Source: Diplosphaera chodatii (Eukaryota > Chlorophyta > Trebouxiophyceae > Prasiolales > Stichococcaceae). From it: a stretch of 64,000 nt of DNA. The stretch spans positions 1,178,001-1,242,000 of the forward strand of contig JAALGY010000001.1 in the NCBI GenBank assembly GCA_032358165.1, in the 5' to 3' direction. The translations under genes were made by a program, and so were the position numbers. Positions within the stretch are counted from its first letter, which is position 1, and each line of letters starts with the position of its first letter. The notes beneath the pieces are model-generated. The model was not told where the DNA came from. It saw nothing but the letters and a program-made list of their open reading frames with translations, and did no database searches. Below, piece by piece: positions 20,893 to 32,363 of this stretch.

Positions 20893-23800
20893 TGCAGGGC
20901 TCTGCTTGACATGTGTGTTGAGACATCCCTCAGGATTGCTAACGGTCGTGTCCCAGGAGATGAGGGGGGACAAGTCACTTTTGTCAGCCACAGTCAGGTG
21001 GGCAGCAGCCTGATCGACTATGTGCTTGCAAGTGCTGATGCATTCCCGCTGATTCAATCCCTAACAGTACTCCCTGCTCCCGAGTCGGACCACGCAGCCC
21101 TGCACTTGCTCATCAAGAGGACCACCGCCGCCCAGCAGCCGCTCCCACGTCGCCAGCGCCGCCGCCATCAGCAGCAGCAACCGCAGCAGCCCACAACCCA
21201 GCAGCCCCTGCGCCTCAGCGCAGCGCAGCTGGGAGTGTGGCAGCAGCGCCTGCAGCAGCTTGATGCAGCAGCCCAACTGGTCGACATCGCAACGGCAGCT
21301 GACGCCGCCCAGGTACCTGATGACATGCATGCTGTGGGCTTGCAGTTCGACCAGTTTATCGAGACCACGCAGGCTGAGGTGGCTGCAACAGCGCCGGCCG
21401 CCAAGGGGCGGGGGCGTGACCGCAACGCTGTGCCCCGCTGGTGGGACGCTGAACTGGCCCGCGGGCGCCGCGCAGCGCGGCAAGCCGCGCGTCGCGACCC
21501 GCAGTCAGCTGCTGCTCGCGCACTGCGCCAGCAGTACCAGCACCTGCTACGCCGCACACAGCGCCAGTGGACCCGCAGTCAGGCTCTTTCTCTCACTGAA
21601 ATGGCTCGCTCTACCGACTCCAAGAAGTTCTGGCAGAAGTTCAAACCTGCTAAGAAGCGGTCCTGTCCCATAGCAGATGATGTGATGCTCGAGTCCTTCC
21701 GTAAACTACTGGATGCCCCCACACTTCCATCAAGCACTGCAGGTACCTCGGGTAGTGGGGCTGCGCCACCTTTTGCCGACGGGAGCGAGCTCAACTCGCC
21801 CTTCACAGCCGGCGCCGTGCAAGAGGCTATAGGAGCCCTGCGCGGAGGCAAAGCGACGGTGGGATTGCTCAAATTGGATGCTTTATCTGTTGCAGCGGCG
21901 CAGCTTGCACCCTGTCTTGCATGTATTTTTAACTCGTGTCAACGAGTTGCAGCGTTGCCAAGGAGCTGGGCATTGTGCGGCATCACGCCAATTCATAAGG
22001 GGGGCGACACATCTGATCCGGGTAATTACCGTGGCATTGCTGTTGGGTCTCTGCTGGCAAAACTATATGCTTGCATGCTTAACGAAAAGCTTATGAGGTG
22101 GACCGAGCAGCACCAGCTGCGCGCACGCGGACAGGCGGGCTTCCGCAAGGACCACCGCACCACCGATCAAACCTTCGTCGTTCGCACCCTCATCGAGAAG
22201 GCCAAGGCAGATAAGCAGCCTCTGTACTCTTGCTTTGTCGATTTCAAGAAGGCATACGATACTGTACCTCGTGATTTGCTTTGGGAGAAGCTGCAGCGGA
22301 TTGGGGTGCATGGGGAGTTTCTGAGGGGGGTTCAGGCACTGTATGCTGATGTGCCAATGGCATTGCAGTTTGAGGGGGGAATGTCCGATACATTCCAGAG
22401 CACTTTGGGCGTTAAGCAGGGATGTCCACTATCTCCAACCCTTTTCGGGATCTACATTGACGATTTCCAAGCGGAACTGGAGGCCGCCGGCGGGGACCTG
22501 GACCTGCCCACCCTGTGTGGTGTGCAGGCACCTGCCCTCTTCTATGCAGATGACCTGGACCTGGTGTCCACGTCCGTACGCGGCCTGCAGGCGCAGCTCG
22601 ACCTGCTGGAGTCGTACTGCAAGCGCTGGCGCCTCACCGTCAACGTGAAGAAGACAAAGGTCGTGGTGTATGCAGCCCAGGCTGCTGCACCACCGGTTCT
22701 CACCTACATGCATGCTCCCATCGAAGTGCTGGCATTTTGACATTGACATTGATTACATACTGGTGGTGGGCCATTTTGGCCTAGCCACAGGCTCTGGCGG
22801 ACTCGTTTACCTATCTGGGGGTTGATATCTCTACTCGTAGTTCTTTTGCTGCCGCTAGCATCGGCAGAGCGGCCTCCGCCCAGCGCGCCGCACTTGCATT
22901 GCAGCATCGTTGCCACGACCTGAGCCTGCATGACCCAGCATTGCAGCTGCATTTGTTTGATGCACTAGTACGTCCTGTTATGCTATATGGTGTCGAAACA
23001 TGGGGACCTGGGGCGTTATGTGGTACTGGCATGGATACTTGTGAGCTTGTCCATCGGAAGTTCCTTCGGTCTGTTCTTGGCGTGCGCACAGGCACTCCCA
23101 ACGTGGCGGTGTTGGGGGAGCTTGGGCGGTTCCCAGTGGCGCACACGGCAACGCTGGCCATCTGCCGGTTCTGGAACCGGCTGGTCGCAATCCCGGACAC
23201 CCGCCTCACCAAGCAGGCATTCCTGGAGAACTGTGCTCTGGCCACACGGCCGGGGCGCAGCACCAGCAGCTCAGCATGCTGGGCTGCCCAGGTGTGTTCG
23301 TTCCTGCACTTCATGTCACCCATCGTTGACGGCGTGCCGCAGCGCATTGACACATCTGTTGTCACTGCACACCTGCAGCGCCGCACCTTCGATGCTGTGA
23401 ATGGCAGCGACTTGCGCAAAGTGCGTGAGTGGCTGGGAGTCAGGGGCCCTGTGAACAGTGACAACTACCAGATGGCCGGCTACTTGCAGGCAGTCGCCTC
23501 CAAGACCGGTCGTCGGCGGTTAGCACAGTTTCGCATGGGCAGTCACATGCTGGGGGTGGAAACAGGGAGGTGGCAGCGGCTGCCGCGGGCAGAGCGGCTG
23601 TGTCAGCGGTGTAACTGCGGCGTGGTGGATGATGAGGCGCATATGGTCTGGGGGTGTCCAGCCCTAGTAGATCAGAGGGTGCAGCATTCGGAGCTGTTTG
23701 AGGACAGCAACATCACATCAGTGGCGGACTTTATGCAGCAGGATGCCGGGCAACTGGCAGCCTTTTTGCGGGGTTGTCATGATCAATGTGCAGAGTTGGA

Positions 23801-23957
23801 GGGGTGTGCATCCAACCGGGATTGAGTGGAACCATTCTGTCAGCGGGGAGTGAACGGTTTCGTACACGACTCGTTGTGCATGTTGCTCTGGGTTTTTCCG
23901 CCAGAGCCTGTGGCTAGGCCAAAATGGCCCACCACCAGTATGTAATCAATGTCAATG
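20893..23957 (+). pseudogene. Family B LINE ORF2 (late endonuclease, RT, C-terminal knuckle)
   Basis: The protein is open from RALLDMCVETSLRIANGRVP to 22,738. It shows the end of the APE domain (SLIDYVLASADAF, ESDHAALHL), a Gln/Arg-rich spacer, and RT motifs FGKPG-equivalent GGKATVGLLKLD, YRGIAVGS, AGFRKDHRTTDQ, FVDFKKAYDTVPRDLLWEKL, GVKQGCPLSPTLFGIYIDDF and FYADDLDL. Beyond the 67-bp insertion at 22,733-22,799 it resumes to the stop at 23,823-23,825, then UTR and tail. 5'-truncated and interrupted, so not functional. Confidence 0.85.
22733..22799 (-). mobile_element. Family B 3' terminus, ~67 bp, inside family B
   Basis: TTGACA-type tail plus the last ~50 bp of the B UTR, inserted between EVL and DSFTYLG of ORF2. 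A self-insertion by a severely truncated copy; no clear TSD. Confidence 0.8.
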
Positions 23958-26382
23958 TCATGCCATAGGTGAAGGTGAAGGCGACGACGGGTGCTGGCAG
24001 GCGAGGTGTGAGGGTGTAAGTGACGGTGAGCGGTGGTGGGAGTCCAGGATGGGACTGAAGGTGAAGGTGAAGGCGACGGCGGGTGCTGGTAGGTGAGGTG
24101 TGAGGATGTAGGCGGAGGTGAGCGGCGGTGGGAGTGCAAGTGGGGACCGAAGGTGAAGGTGAAGGCGACGACGGGTGCTGGCAGGTGAGGTGTGAGGGTG
24201 CAGGTGACGGTGAGCGGCGGTGGGAGTCCAGGACGGGACTGAAGGTGAAGGTGAAGGCGACGGCGGGTGCTGGCAGGCGAGGTGTGAGGGTGTAGGTGGC
24301 GGTGAGCGGCGGTGGGAGTCCAGGATGGGACCGAAAGTGAAGGTGAAGGCGACGACGGGTGCTGGCAGGTGAGGTGTGAGGGTGTAAGTGACGGTGAGCG
24401 GCGCCGCTGTTGATGGGAATGGGGTCGGTGGGGGCGCCGTTGACGCGGATGCGCCCAAGGGTGTCGGTCATAAAGAGGGCAGCCCAGCGCTGGGCGCCCT
24501 CTCCAAACCGCATGGCCTCCATGATCCTCAAGGTCCAGGCTCGGTCCATCCAGTCGAAGGCCTTGGCGAAGTCGAGGAAGAGCATGGCTCCATCGGTGTC
24601 ATGGGTGGTGAGGAGGTCGGCGAGCTCGGTGTGGTTGAGGATGTTGTCGCCAATCCAGCGGCCGGGGAGGAAGCCAGTCTGTGTGGGGTCGATGACGGGT
24701 CCAAGGGCGTGGGCGAGGCGGGTGGCAAAGGCGCGGGAGGCGATCTTGACGTCGGCGTTGATGCCTGCGATAGGTCGGCGGTTGGCGAGGTCGCGGGCAT
24801 CGCCTCGCTTTGGGACGGTGTAGTCGGAGGTGCGCTGACGAGGCGACATGGTGGGCCGGGCACCAGCCCTGTGGCAGGCATTGAAGGCTCGTGTGAGAGG
24901 GAGGCCGAGCTTGTCCCAGAGTTGGACGTACAGCTCAGCTGGCAGGCCGTCCGGACCAGGGCTCTTGCCGCGTTGTGCCGCGCGGGCGGCGGCCGTGAGC
25001 TCCTTGTGTGTGAGTGGCTCGTCACAGGCGGCAGCATCGGCGGCAGCGACGGTGGTGTCGAGGGAGGCAAGGAGCTGGTCCTGAGCGGCGCGGCATGTTG
25101 GGCGGGCGGCGAAGTGGCGGGTGTAGTGGTCGGCGATGAGCTGTTGGGCGTGGGCGAGGCCGTCGGCTGTGTCAAGGCCGACATACATGCCATTGCTGGA
25201 GTCCAGCACCGAGGTGAAGGTGGTGTCGCTGAAGTGGCGGGGGTCGCAGCGAGCGTGGAAGTAGTGACATTGACATTGATTACATACTGGTGGTGGGCCA
25301 TTTTGGCCTAGCCACAGGCTCTGGCGGAATAACCCAGAGCAACATGCACAACGAGTCGTGTCCGAAACCGTTCACTCCCCGCTGACAGGATGGTTCCACT
25401 CAAGCCCGGTTGGATGTACACCCCTCCAACTCCGCACAATGATCATGACAAACCCGCAAAAAGGCTGCCAGTTGCCCGGCATCTTGCTGCATAAAGTCCG
25501 CCACTGAGGTGATGTCGCTGTCCTCAAACAGCTCAGAATGCTGCACCCTCTGATCTACTAGAGCTGGACAACCCCAGACCATATGCGCCTCATCATCCAC
25601 CACGCCGCAGCTACACCGCTGACACAGCCGCTCTGCCCGCGGCAGACGCTGCCACCTCCCTGTTTCCACCCCCAGCATGTGACTGCCCATCCGAAACTGT
25701 GCTAACCGCCGACGACCGGTCTTGGAGGCGACTGCCTGCAAGTAGCCGGCCAACTGGTAGTTGTCACCGTTCACAGGGCCCCTGACTCCCAGCCACTCAC
25801 GCACTTTGCGCAGGTCGCTGCCATTCACAGCATCGAATGTGCGGCGCTGCAGGTGTGCACTGACAACCGAAGTGTCAATGCGCTGCGGCACGCCGTCAAC
25901 GATGGGTGACATGAAGTGCAGGAACGAGCACACCTGGGCAGCCCAGCATGCTGAGCTGGTCTTGCTGCGCCCCGGCCGGGTGGCCAGAGCACAGTTCTCC
26001 AGGAATGCCTGCTTGGTGAGGCGTGTGTCCGGCATCGCGACCAGCCGATTCCAGAACCGGCAGATGGCCAGCGTTGCCGTGTGTGCCACCGGGAATCGCC
26101 CAAGCTCCCCCAACACCGCCACGTTGGGAGTGCCTGTACGCACTCCAAGAACAGACCGAAGAAACTTCCGATGGACAAGCTCACAAGTGTCCATGCCACT
26201 ACCGCATAGCGCCCCCGGTCCCCATGTTTCGACACCATAAAGCATAACAGGACGTACTAGTGCATCGAACAAGTGCAGCTGCAATGCTGGGTCATGCAAG
26301 CTCAGGTCATGGCAACGATGCTGCAATGCAAGTGCGGCGCGCTGGGCGGAGGCCGCTCTGCCGATGCTAGCGGCAGCAAAAG

Positions 26383-26609
26383 GAATGGATAGCGGTAAGG
26401 GAAGTGCAAATAGCGATGGAAAAGGACCTTTGACCGGAAGGCTGTTTGTGTATTGCGTTTTTCAACGACTTATATACACAAACCATGGAGGGCAGATTGC
26501 CGAAGCAACCACTTGCATAGGGTGGGGTGGGTTGGTCCCACACGGAACTAGACCCGAAACTTCCGCCACCGCCAGGGATCGAACCCGGTCCCTGAACGGT
26601 GTCCAATGA
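26383..26609 (-). mobile_element. Family D SINE in B, TSD AAAAG
   Basis: AAAAG at 26,378-26,382 and 26,610-26,614; the empty site is visible in the plus-strand B copy near 22,845. Confidence 0.9.
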
Positions 26610-27168
26610 AAAAGAACTACGACTGGAGATGTCAACCCCCAAATATGTAAACGAGTCCAGCACTTCGATGGGAGCATGCATGTAGGTGAGAACCGGTGGT
26701 GCCGCAGCCTGGGCTGCGTACACCACGACCTTAGTCTTCTTCACGTTGACGGTGAGGCGCCAGCGTTTGCAGTACGACTCCAGCAGGTCGAGCTGCGCCT
26801 GCAGGCCGCGTACGGATGTGGACACCAGGTCCAGATCATCTGCATAGAAGAGGGCAGGTGCCTGCACACCACACAGGGTGGGCAGGTCCAGGTCCGCGCC
26901 GGCAGCCTCCAGCTCCGCTTGGAAATCGTCAATGTAAATCCCGAAAAGGGTTGGAGATAGTGGACATCCCTGCTTAACCCCCAGAGTGCTCTGAAATGTG
27001 TCGGACATTCCCCCCTCAAACTGCAGTGCCATGGGCACATCAGCATACAGTGCCTGCACGCCCCTCAGAAACTCCCCATGCACCCCAATCCGCTGCAGCT
27101 TCTCCCAAAGCAAATCACGAGGTACAGTGTCGTATGCTTTCTTGAAATCGACAAAGCAAGAGTATAGA

Positions 27169-27370
27169 ATGGATAGCGGTAAGGGAAGTGCAAATAGCGA
27201 TGGAAAAGGACCTTTGACCGGAAGGCTGTTTGTGTATTGCGTTTTTCAACGACTTATATACACAAACCATGGAGGGCAGATTGCCGAAGCAACCACTTGC
27301 ATAGGGTGGGGTGGGTTGGTCCCACACGGAACTAGACCCGAAACTTCCGCCACCGCCAGGGATCGAACCC
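27169..27370 (-). mobile_element. Family D SINE, 5'-truncated, in the B RT
   Basis: Ends inside the B box (GATCGAACCCGG on this strand) instead of at the normal 5' end, so the truncation lies on the 5' side. Junction uses GG microhomology with B rather than a clear TSD. Confidence 0.85.
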
Positions 27371-29830
27371 GGCTGCTTATCTGCCTTGGCCTTCTCAATG
27401 AGGGTGCGAACGACGAAGGTCTGATCGGTGGTGCGGTGGTCCTTGCGGAAGCCCGCTTGTCCGCGTGCGCGCAGCTGGTGCTGCTCGGTCCACCTCATAA
27501 GCTTTTCGTTAAGCATGCAAGCATACAGCTTTGCCAATAAAGAGCCAACAGCAATGCCACGGTAATTACCCGGATCGGATGTGTCGCCCCCCTTGTGAAT
27601 CGGCGTGATGCCGCACAGAGCCCAGCCCCTTGGCAACGCTGCCACCCTTTGACAAGCGTTAAAAACAGATGCAAGACAAGGTGCAAGCTGCGCCGCTGCA
27701 ACAGATAAAGCATCCAATTTGAGCAGGCCCACCGTTGCTTTGCCTCCGCGCAGGGCTCCTATAGCCTGTTGCACGGCGCCGGCTGTGAAGGGCGAGTTGA
27801 GCTCGCTCCCGTCGGCAAAAGGTGGCGCAGCACCACTACCCGAGGTACCTGCAGTGCTTGATGAAACTGTGGGGGCATCCAGCAGTTTCCGGAAGGAGTC
27901 AAGCATCACATCATCTGCTATGGGACACGCCCGCTTCTTAGCAGGTTTGAACTTTTGCCAGAACTTTTTGGAGTTGGTTGATCGAGCCAGTTCAGTGAGG
28001 GCAAGAGCCTGACTGCGGGTCCACTGGCGCTGTGTGCGGCGTAGCAGGTGCTGGTACTGCTGGCGGAGCGCACGAGCAGCCGGTGACTGCGGGTCGCGCC
28101 GCGCGGCTTGCCGCGCTGCGCGGCGTCCGCGGGCCAGGTCAGCATCCCACCAGCGAGGCACAGCGTTGCGGTCCCGCCGCCGCCCCTTGGCGGCCGGCGC
28201 CGTTGCAGCCACCTCAGCCTGCGTGGTCTCAATGAGCTGATCGAACTGCATGCCCACAGCATGCATGTCATCGGGTACCTGGGCGGCATCTGCTGCCGCT
28301 GCAATGTCGACCAGTTGGGCTGCCGCATCAGGCTGCTGCAGGCGCTGCTGCCACACTTCCAGCTGCGCTGCGCCGAGGCGCAGGGGCTGCTGGGTCGTGG
28401 GCTGCTGCGGTTGCTGCTGCTGATGGCGGCGGCGCTGGCGACGTGGGAGCGGCTGCTGAGCGGCGGCGGTCCTCTTGATGAGCAGATGCAAGGCTGCATG
28501 GTCCGACTCAGGAGCGGGGAGTACTGTTAGGGAATGAATCAAAGGGAATGCATCAGCACTTGCAAGCACATAGTCAATCAGGCTGCTGCCCACCTGACTT
28601 TGGCTAACAAAAGTGACCTGTCCCTCCTCATCTCCTGAGACACGACCGTTAGCAATCCTGACGGATGTCTCAACACACATGTCAAGCAGAGCCCTGCCCC
28701 ACCTGTTGGGCCGCTCCCTGCTGTCGCGGCTGTGCCGCTGTGACTGCACAGGAGGGGCGGTGGAGGGCAGGAACTCCTCTGTGACAGGGTGATCGACAGA
28801 TCCCGGAAAGTCCGGGCAGGTGCTGGTGCGTGCGTTCAAGTCTCCAACAACAAACACATGCCCCATGCGGCAGGTGGCGCTCACCTCCTCACGTAACGCC
28901 TCCCAGACCGCAGGGCCCTTGCCATCAAAGGATGGGCTTCCCTCGGGTGGTATGTAGCATGGAATCATGTAAGCATCCTCCTCCTGACCGGCAGCCTTGT
29001 CAAACCTCAAAACAGCATAGCAGTTTTGGGGTCCAGTTGACAAGTGTGTCACCGATGATGCAAGCTTGTCGGCGACGTAGACAGCGAGGCCGCCACGTGC
29101 ACCGCCACGCTGCTGACGCCGGCTCCGCGGCAGGTGAAGGACGGATGTGAAGCCGTCCAGCTCCGGCACGTCGGTCCCCTCCCGCGCCCACGTCTCGCTG
29201 AAGGCCAGCACGTCGAAGTCAGCCGCCTTGATGACCTGCGATAGCGCAGATGCATCTCTGGTCAGCCACCCCTGGACGTTCAGGCTCAGCACAGACAGGG
29301 CGCTGTTAGGGGACCGGATTGCGCCGGGCGCAGCCCGGCCCCAACACCCCTAGCAGACATGGTTGGGGGTGGGTTTGGGGGTGGCTGGCGCCTTTGCTGG
29401 AGAGGGTGATGTTCCCTCAGCCAAAGTGGGGCCACCAGGTGATGTGTGAGAAGTGGGCTCAACGGGCAGCACAGCAAAGCGTGATGCAATGCCAAGGGGA
29501 GCAACAGCAGGGTGAGGGCCAAGAGCGCTTGGCCGCCGCTGCCGGCGCGGCGCGAGGTGATGCTGTGCAAATTGCATAGCATCTGCGGCTGCGCGGCGTG
29601 CGTTCGCCACCGGAGCTGCGTCCTGGGCTGCATGGTGCTGGCTCCTGCGCAGCTGTGCCGCTGCGTCCCGACGCTGCGGTGCCACACTCTCAAAAACTGA
29701 AACACCGCAAGTGCGGGGAAGGCGCGCTTTCGCGCTGCACATCCTGCGCACAAAAGCACCATCGTCAATGCTGACAACAGCCAGACCGGTCTTCTGCTTG
29801 CTGACACGCATCACGGTGATGTGCTGTGGA

Positions 29831-30058
29831 TGGATAGCGGTAAGGGAAGTGCAAATAGCGATGGAAAAGGACCTTTGACCGGAAGGCTGTTTGTGTATTG
29901 CGTTTTTCAACGACTTATATACACAAACCATGGAGGGCAGATTGCCGAAGCAACCACTTGCATAGGGTGGGGTGGGTTGGTCCCACACGGAACTAGACCC
30001 GAAACTTCCGCCACCGCCAGGGATCGAACCCGGTCCCTGAACGGTGTCCAATGAATGG
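29831..30058 (-). mobile_element. Family D SINE in B ORF1 (3' part)
   Basis: Full-length subfamily 1 copy. Boundaries are approximate because GGATGGATAGC-like sequence occurs at both edges. Confidence 0.8.
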
Positions 30059-30448
30059 ATAGCATCTATAGGCAGCATCTTGCAAGCAAAGCTTGCTGGT
30101 GCAGAAACCCTGTACTGCCGCTGCGGCAACATCGCTGCTGCTGCCTGCTGCAAAATCCAAGCCGCTGAAGACCCATGCTGCTGAACCAGTGCTGCTGCTG
30201 CGTGCTGGGAGCCGCGGCTGCTGTTTTGGATCAATGCTGGGCCGGCTGGTTGCTGTTGGCTGCTGTGGCAATGCTGCTGCTGATGCCATTGCTGATGTTG
30301 CAGGCTGGCTGCTGGGAGCTGCTGGCGCGGGTGCTGCATGCTGCTCTGAAGCTTCATGCTGCCTGTCCGGTGCCATCTGCTGCTCCTGGCTGCTGCTGTT
30401 GGGCTGTGGCTGCTGCACATGTATGACAAGCTTGACTGGCTGGCATTG

Positions 30449-30675
30449 GAATGGAAAGCGGTAAGGGAAGTTGCAAATAGCGATGGAAAAGAGAACCTTT
30501 GACCGGAAGGATGTTTGTGTATTGCGTTTTTTCAACGACTTATATACACAAACAATGGAGGGCAGATTGCCGAGGCAACCACTTGCATAGGGTGGGGTGG
30601 GTTGGTCCCGCACGGAACTAGACCCGAAACTTCCGCCACCGTCAGGGATCGAACCGAGTCCCTCACGATGTCCAA
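30449..30675 (-). mobile_element. Family D SINE, subfamily 2, in B ORF1, TSD GCATTG
   Basis: GCATTG at 30,443-30,448 and 30,676-30,681. Carries the GGAAAGCGG and CGTCAGGGATCGAACCGAG variants of subfamily 2. Confidence 0.9.
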
Positions 30676-31740
30676 GCATTGCTGCTGCAGTGCCGCTTGC
30701 TGATGTGCTGCTGCCTCAAGCTTCAGCTGCTGCACCTCGGCCTCAAGAGACGCAATCCTGCGCAAGTATGGCGCAATGGCAGCGTTGGACGAGGGCTGTG
30801 GGACTGCACAGCCTGCACTGGAATCACCCTGAGCAGTCTGGGCAGTCACGTGATCCAAGTCAGCATCATCTGCAGTTGCATGCACGCATGCAAGTCCACG
30901 CAGGGGGCCCCTGGGTGGCCGCTGCTGAGCAGCAGGCGCCGTATAGGCCTCGCTGATGGGTGCCGCGTTGTGCGTGCAGGACTGCTGACTCAAATCGGCG
31001 CTGGAGTCCGACACCGAAAACTCTGCAAGTGCAGCGTCCGCAATGCCGTCCATTGGCTCCATGACGGCGTGTAGCTGCCGACGAACCGTTTCTGCGTTGG
31101 CGCCCCTGCGCACAGACACGTTGTACCGTTTGGCGATCTTCCGGAGTGCAGCCAGGTCACTCAGTGACGCAACCGTCGCCCAGTCCATCGCCGCATCTGT
31201 TGAGGAGACAACGTCAGAGAACGAACGCGTGCAGATCGTCATGTTATGATGTATAGGAGGTAGATGGATGGTTGCAGCTTGTGATGCAGGTGCTGGGTGT
31301 GTGTGACGCGATATGAGCGGTTGGAGTCAGTATGGGACGCCTCAAACGAGGTGCAATGGCCTCAAATGAGGTGCGGTGGCTGCGAAATTGCAGCAGAAGG
31401 ATGATGTGTGTGAGATGAGTCTGTTTGCAAGGTTTGCAAGCAGGTTGAGGGGTGTAGAGCGCAGGGTTGCGTGGTTTGACGGGGTTGGTTGGTTGGGTGC
31501 GGTTGGCCTCCTGTGAGCGCGCTGCCGGACACCGGGCAGCGCGGGATCCTTCGCGGTTGTTGTAGAGAGCCTGTATGTGGCCAGAGAGCGTGTATAGAAC
31601 GTGCGCAGGAAACCCTTCCGAGTATGCAAACGGAAACATGTGAGTGGGCTTCTCGAAGAACATGAGCTCCAACGCCCGGGCGCGATCGAGTGCAAGCTGG
31701 GCGTGGCGGTCGTGGTGGGCTTGCAGGGCGTCGGCAGCGG

Positions 31741-31769
31741 TTTTTGTTTGTTTGTTTGTTTGTTTTTTA
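31741..31769 (-). mobile_element. Tail-only family A insertion (29 bp), TSD CAGCGG
   Basis: TTTTTG repeats ending TTTTTTA between CAGCGG at 31,735-31,740 and 31,770-31,775. Copy A1 has the empty site near 2,690. Confidence 0.8.
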
Positions 31770-32133
31770 CAGCGGCAACGGTGTGGAAGGCGGCGCGTGC
31801 GGCGTCGCGAGCATTGTCTGTCGCAGCGATGGGCAGCTGAGAAGCTGCAAAGGCGACGGCCTCTTGCAGGTGCCGAAGCTCCAGGCGTCTGCGACGTGTG
31901 TCGGCGGCAGTGCGCCGCTGGGCGAGCAGGCGGATGCAGGAGAGCATGTCCTCCAACAGCCCTTGCGGGTCGGTGTCGCGCAGCTCCGGGGGGGCGGCGC
32001 CGTCGTCGGGAGAGGGCGAGGCGTGCTGGCTTGCGGCGGCCAGGAGGCGGAGGAAGTCGGCGGCCCGGCGCGAGGAGTCTTGCTGATGGAGCCTGTCGGC
32101 CATAAGGCGGTCGAGGGCATTTTCCAGCTCAGT

Positions 32134-32363
32134 GGATAGCGGTAAGGGAAGTGCAAATAGCGATGGAAAAGGACCTTTGACCGGAAGGCTGTTTGTGTAT
32201 TGCGTTTTTTCAACGACTTATATACACAAACCATGGAGGGCAGATTGCCGAAGCAACCACTTGCATAGGGTGGGGTGGGTTGGTCCCACACGGAACTAGA
32301 CCCGAAACTTCCGCCACCGCCAGGGATCGAACCCGGTCCCTGAACGGTGTCCAATGAATGGAA
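32134..32363 (-). mobile_element. Family D SINE in copy A2, TSD TCAGT
   Basis: TCAGT at 32,129-32,133 and 32,364-32,368; copy A1 shows the empty site near 2,334. Confidence 0.9.

Larger units (their letters stand above)
19713..24400 (-). mobile_element. Family A insertion (minisatellite + 3' region) carrying B copies, TSD GCGCCGCTGTT
   Basis: 11-bp TSDs at 19,702-19,712 and 24,401-24,411 bracket the whole block. On the minus strand: minisatellite 24,400-23,958, then inserted B sequences, minisatellite 20,475-20,395, and A's 3' region 20,394-19,713 ending in (CAAA)n. So a 5'-truncated A of ~1.2 kb landed in copy A2's RT and was later hit by B. Confidence 0.85.
25400..29349 (-). pseudogene. 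Family B ORF2 (APE endonuclease + RT), most complete copy
   Basis: No ATG precedes the endonuclease; the frame is open directly after the ORF1 TAG (SALSVLSLNVQGWLTRDASA). APE motifs: DVLAFSETWARE, VFVVGDLNARTS and ESDHAALHLL. RT begins near 27,800 (GGKATVGLLK) and has AKADKQ / FVDFKKAYDTVPRDLL split by a SINE (27,169-27,370), then GVKQGCPLSPTLFGIYIDDF and FYADDLDLVS. Another SINE (26,383-26,609) lies after SRSSF. The last part (MQHRCHDLSLHDPALQLHLF to CTSNRA) ends at TGA 25,400-25,402. Apart from the SINEs I see no stop or frameshift, so it is recently inactivated. Confidence 0.8.
29350..31242 (-). pseudogene. Family B ORF1 (coiled-coil protein), two SINE insertions
   Basis: Starts at ATG 31,242 (MTICTRSFSDVVSS). 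The N-terminus has a short helical block with SDLAALRKIAKRYNVSVRRG; a coiled coil follows (IASLEAEVQQLKLEAAAHQQ), then a Gln/Pro/Ser-rich stretch and a C-terminal basic segment (NARRAAADAMQFAQHHLAPR). SINEs at 30,449-30,675 and ~29,831-30,058 interrupt it. TAG at 29,350-29,352 ends it, and ORF2 continues in the same frame. Confidence 0.7.
25268..31639 (-). mobile_element. Near full-length family B LINE, TSD GTGA
   Basis: GTGA at 25,264-25,267 and 31,640-31,643 flanks ~6.4 kb; removing four SINEs leaves about 5.5 kb. On the minus strand: 5' UTR of ~395 bp (31,639-31,243), ORF1, ORF2, 3' UTR, and the TTGACA-type tail at 25,268. It sits inside copy A2 in the same orientation. Two ORFs, APE, RT with YADD and a C-terminal knuckle fit RTE/RTEX- or Jockey-like LINEs; I cannot fix the clade. 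Confidence 0.85.

Noticed and set aside
20476..23957. B tails at both ends interpreted as terminal inverted repeats of a DNA transposon
   Set aside because: The inverted ends are 3' ends of a LINE with its own stop codon, UTR and microsatellite tail; elsewhere the same end occurs singly with target-site duplications.
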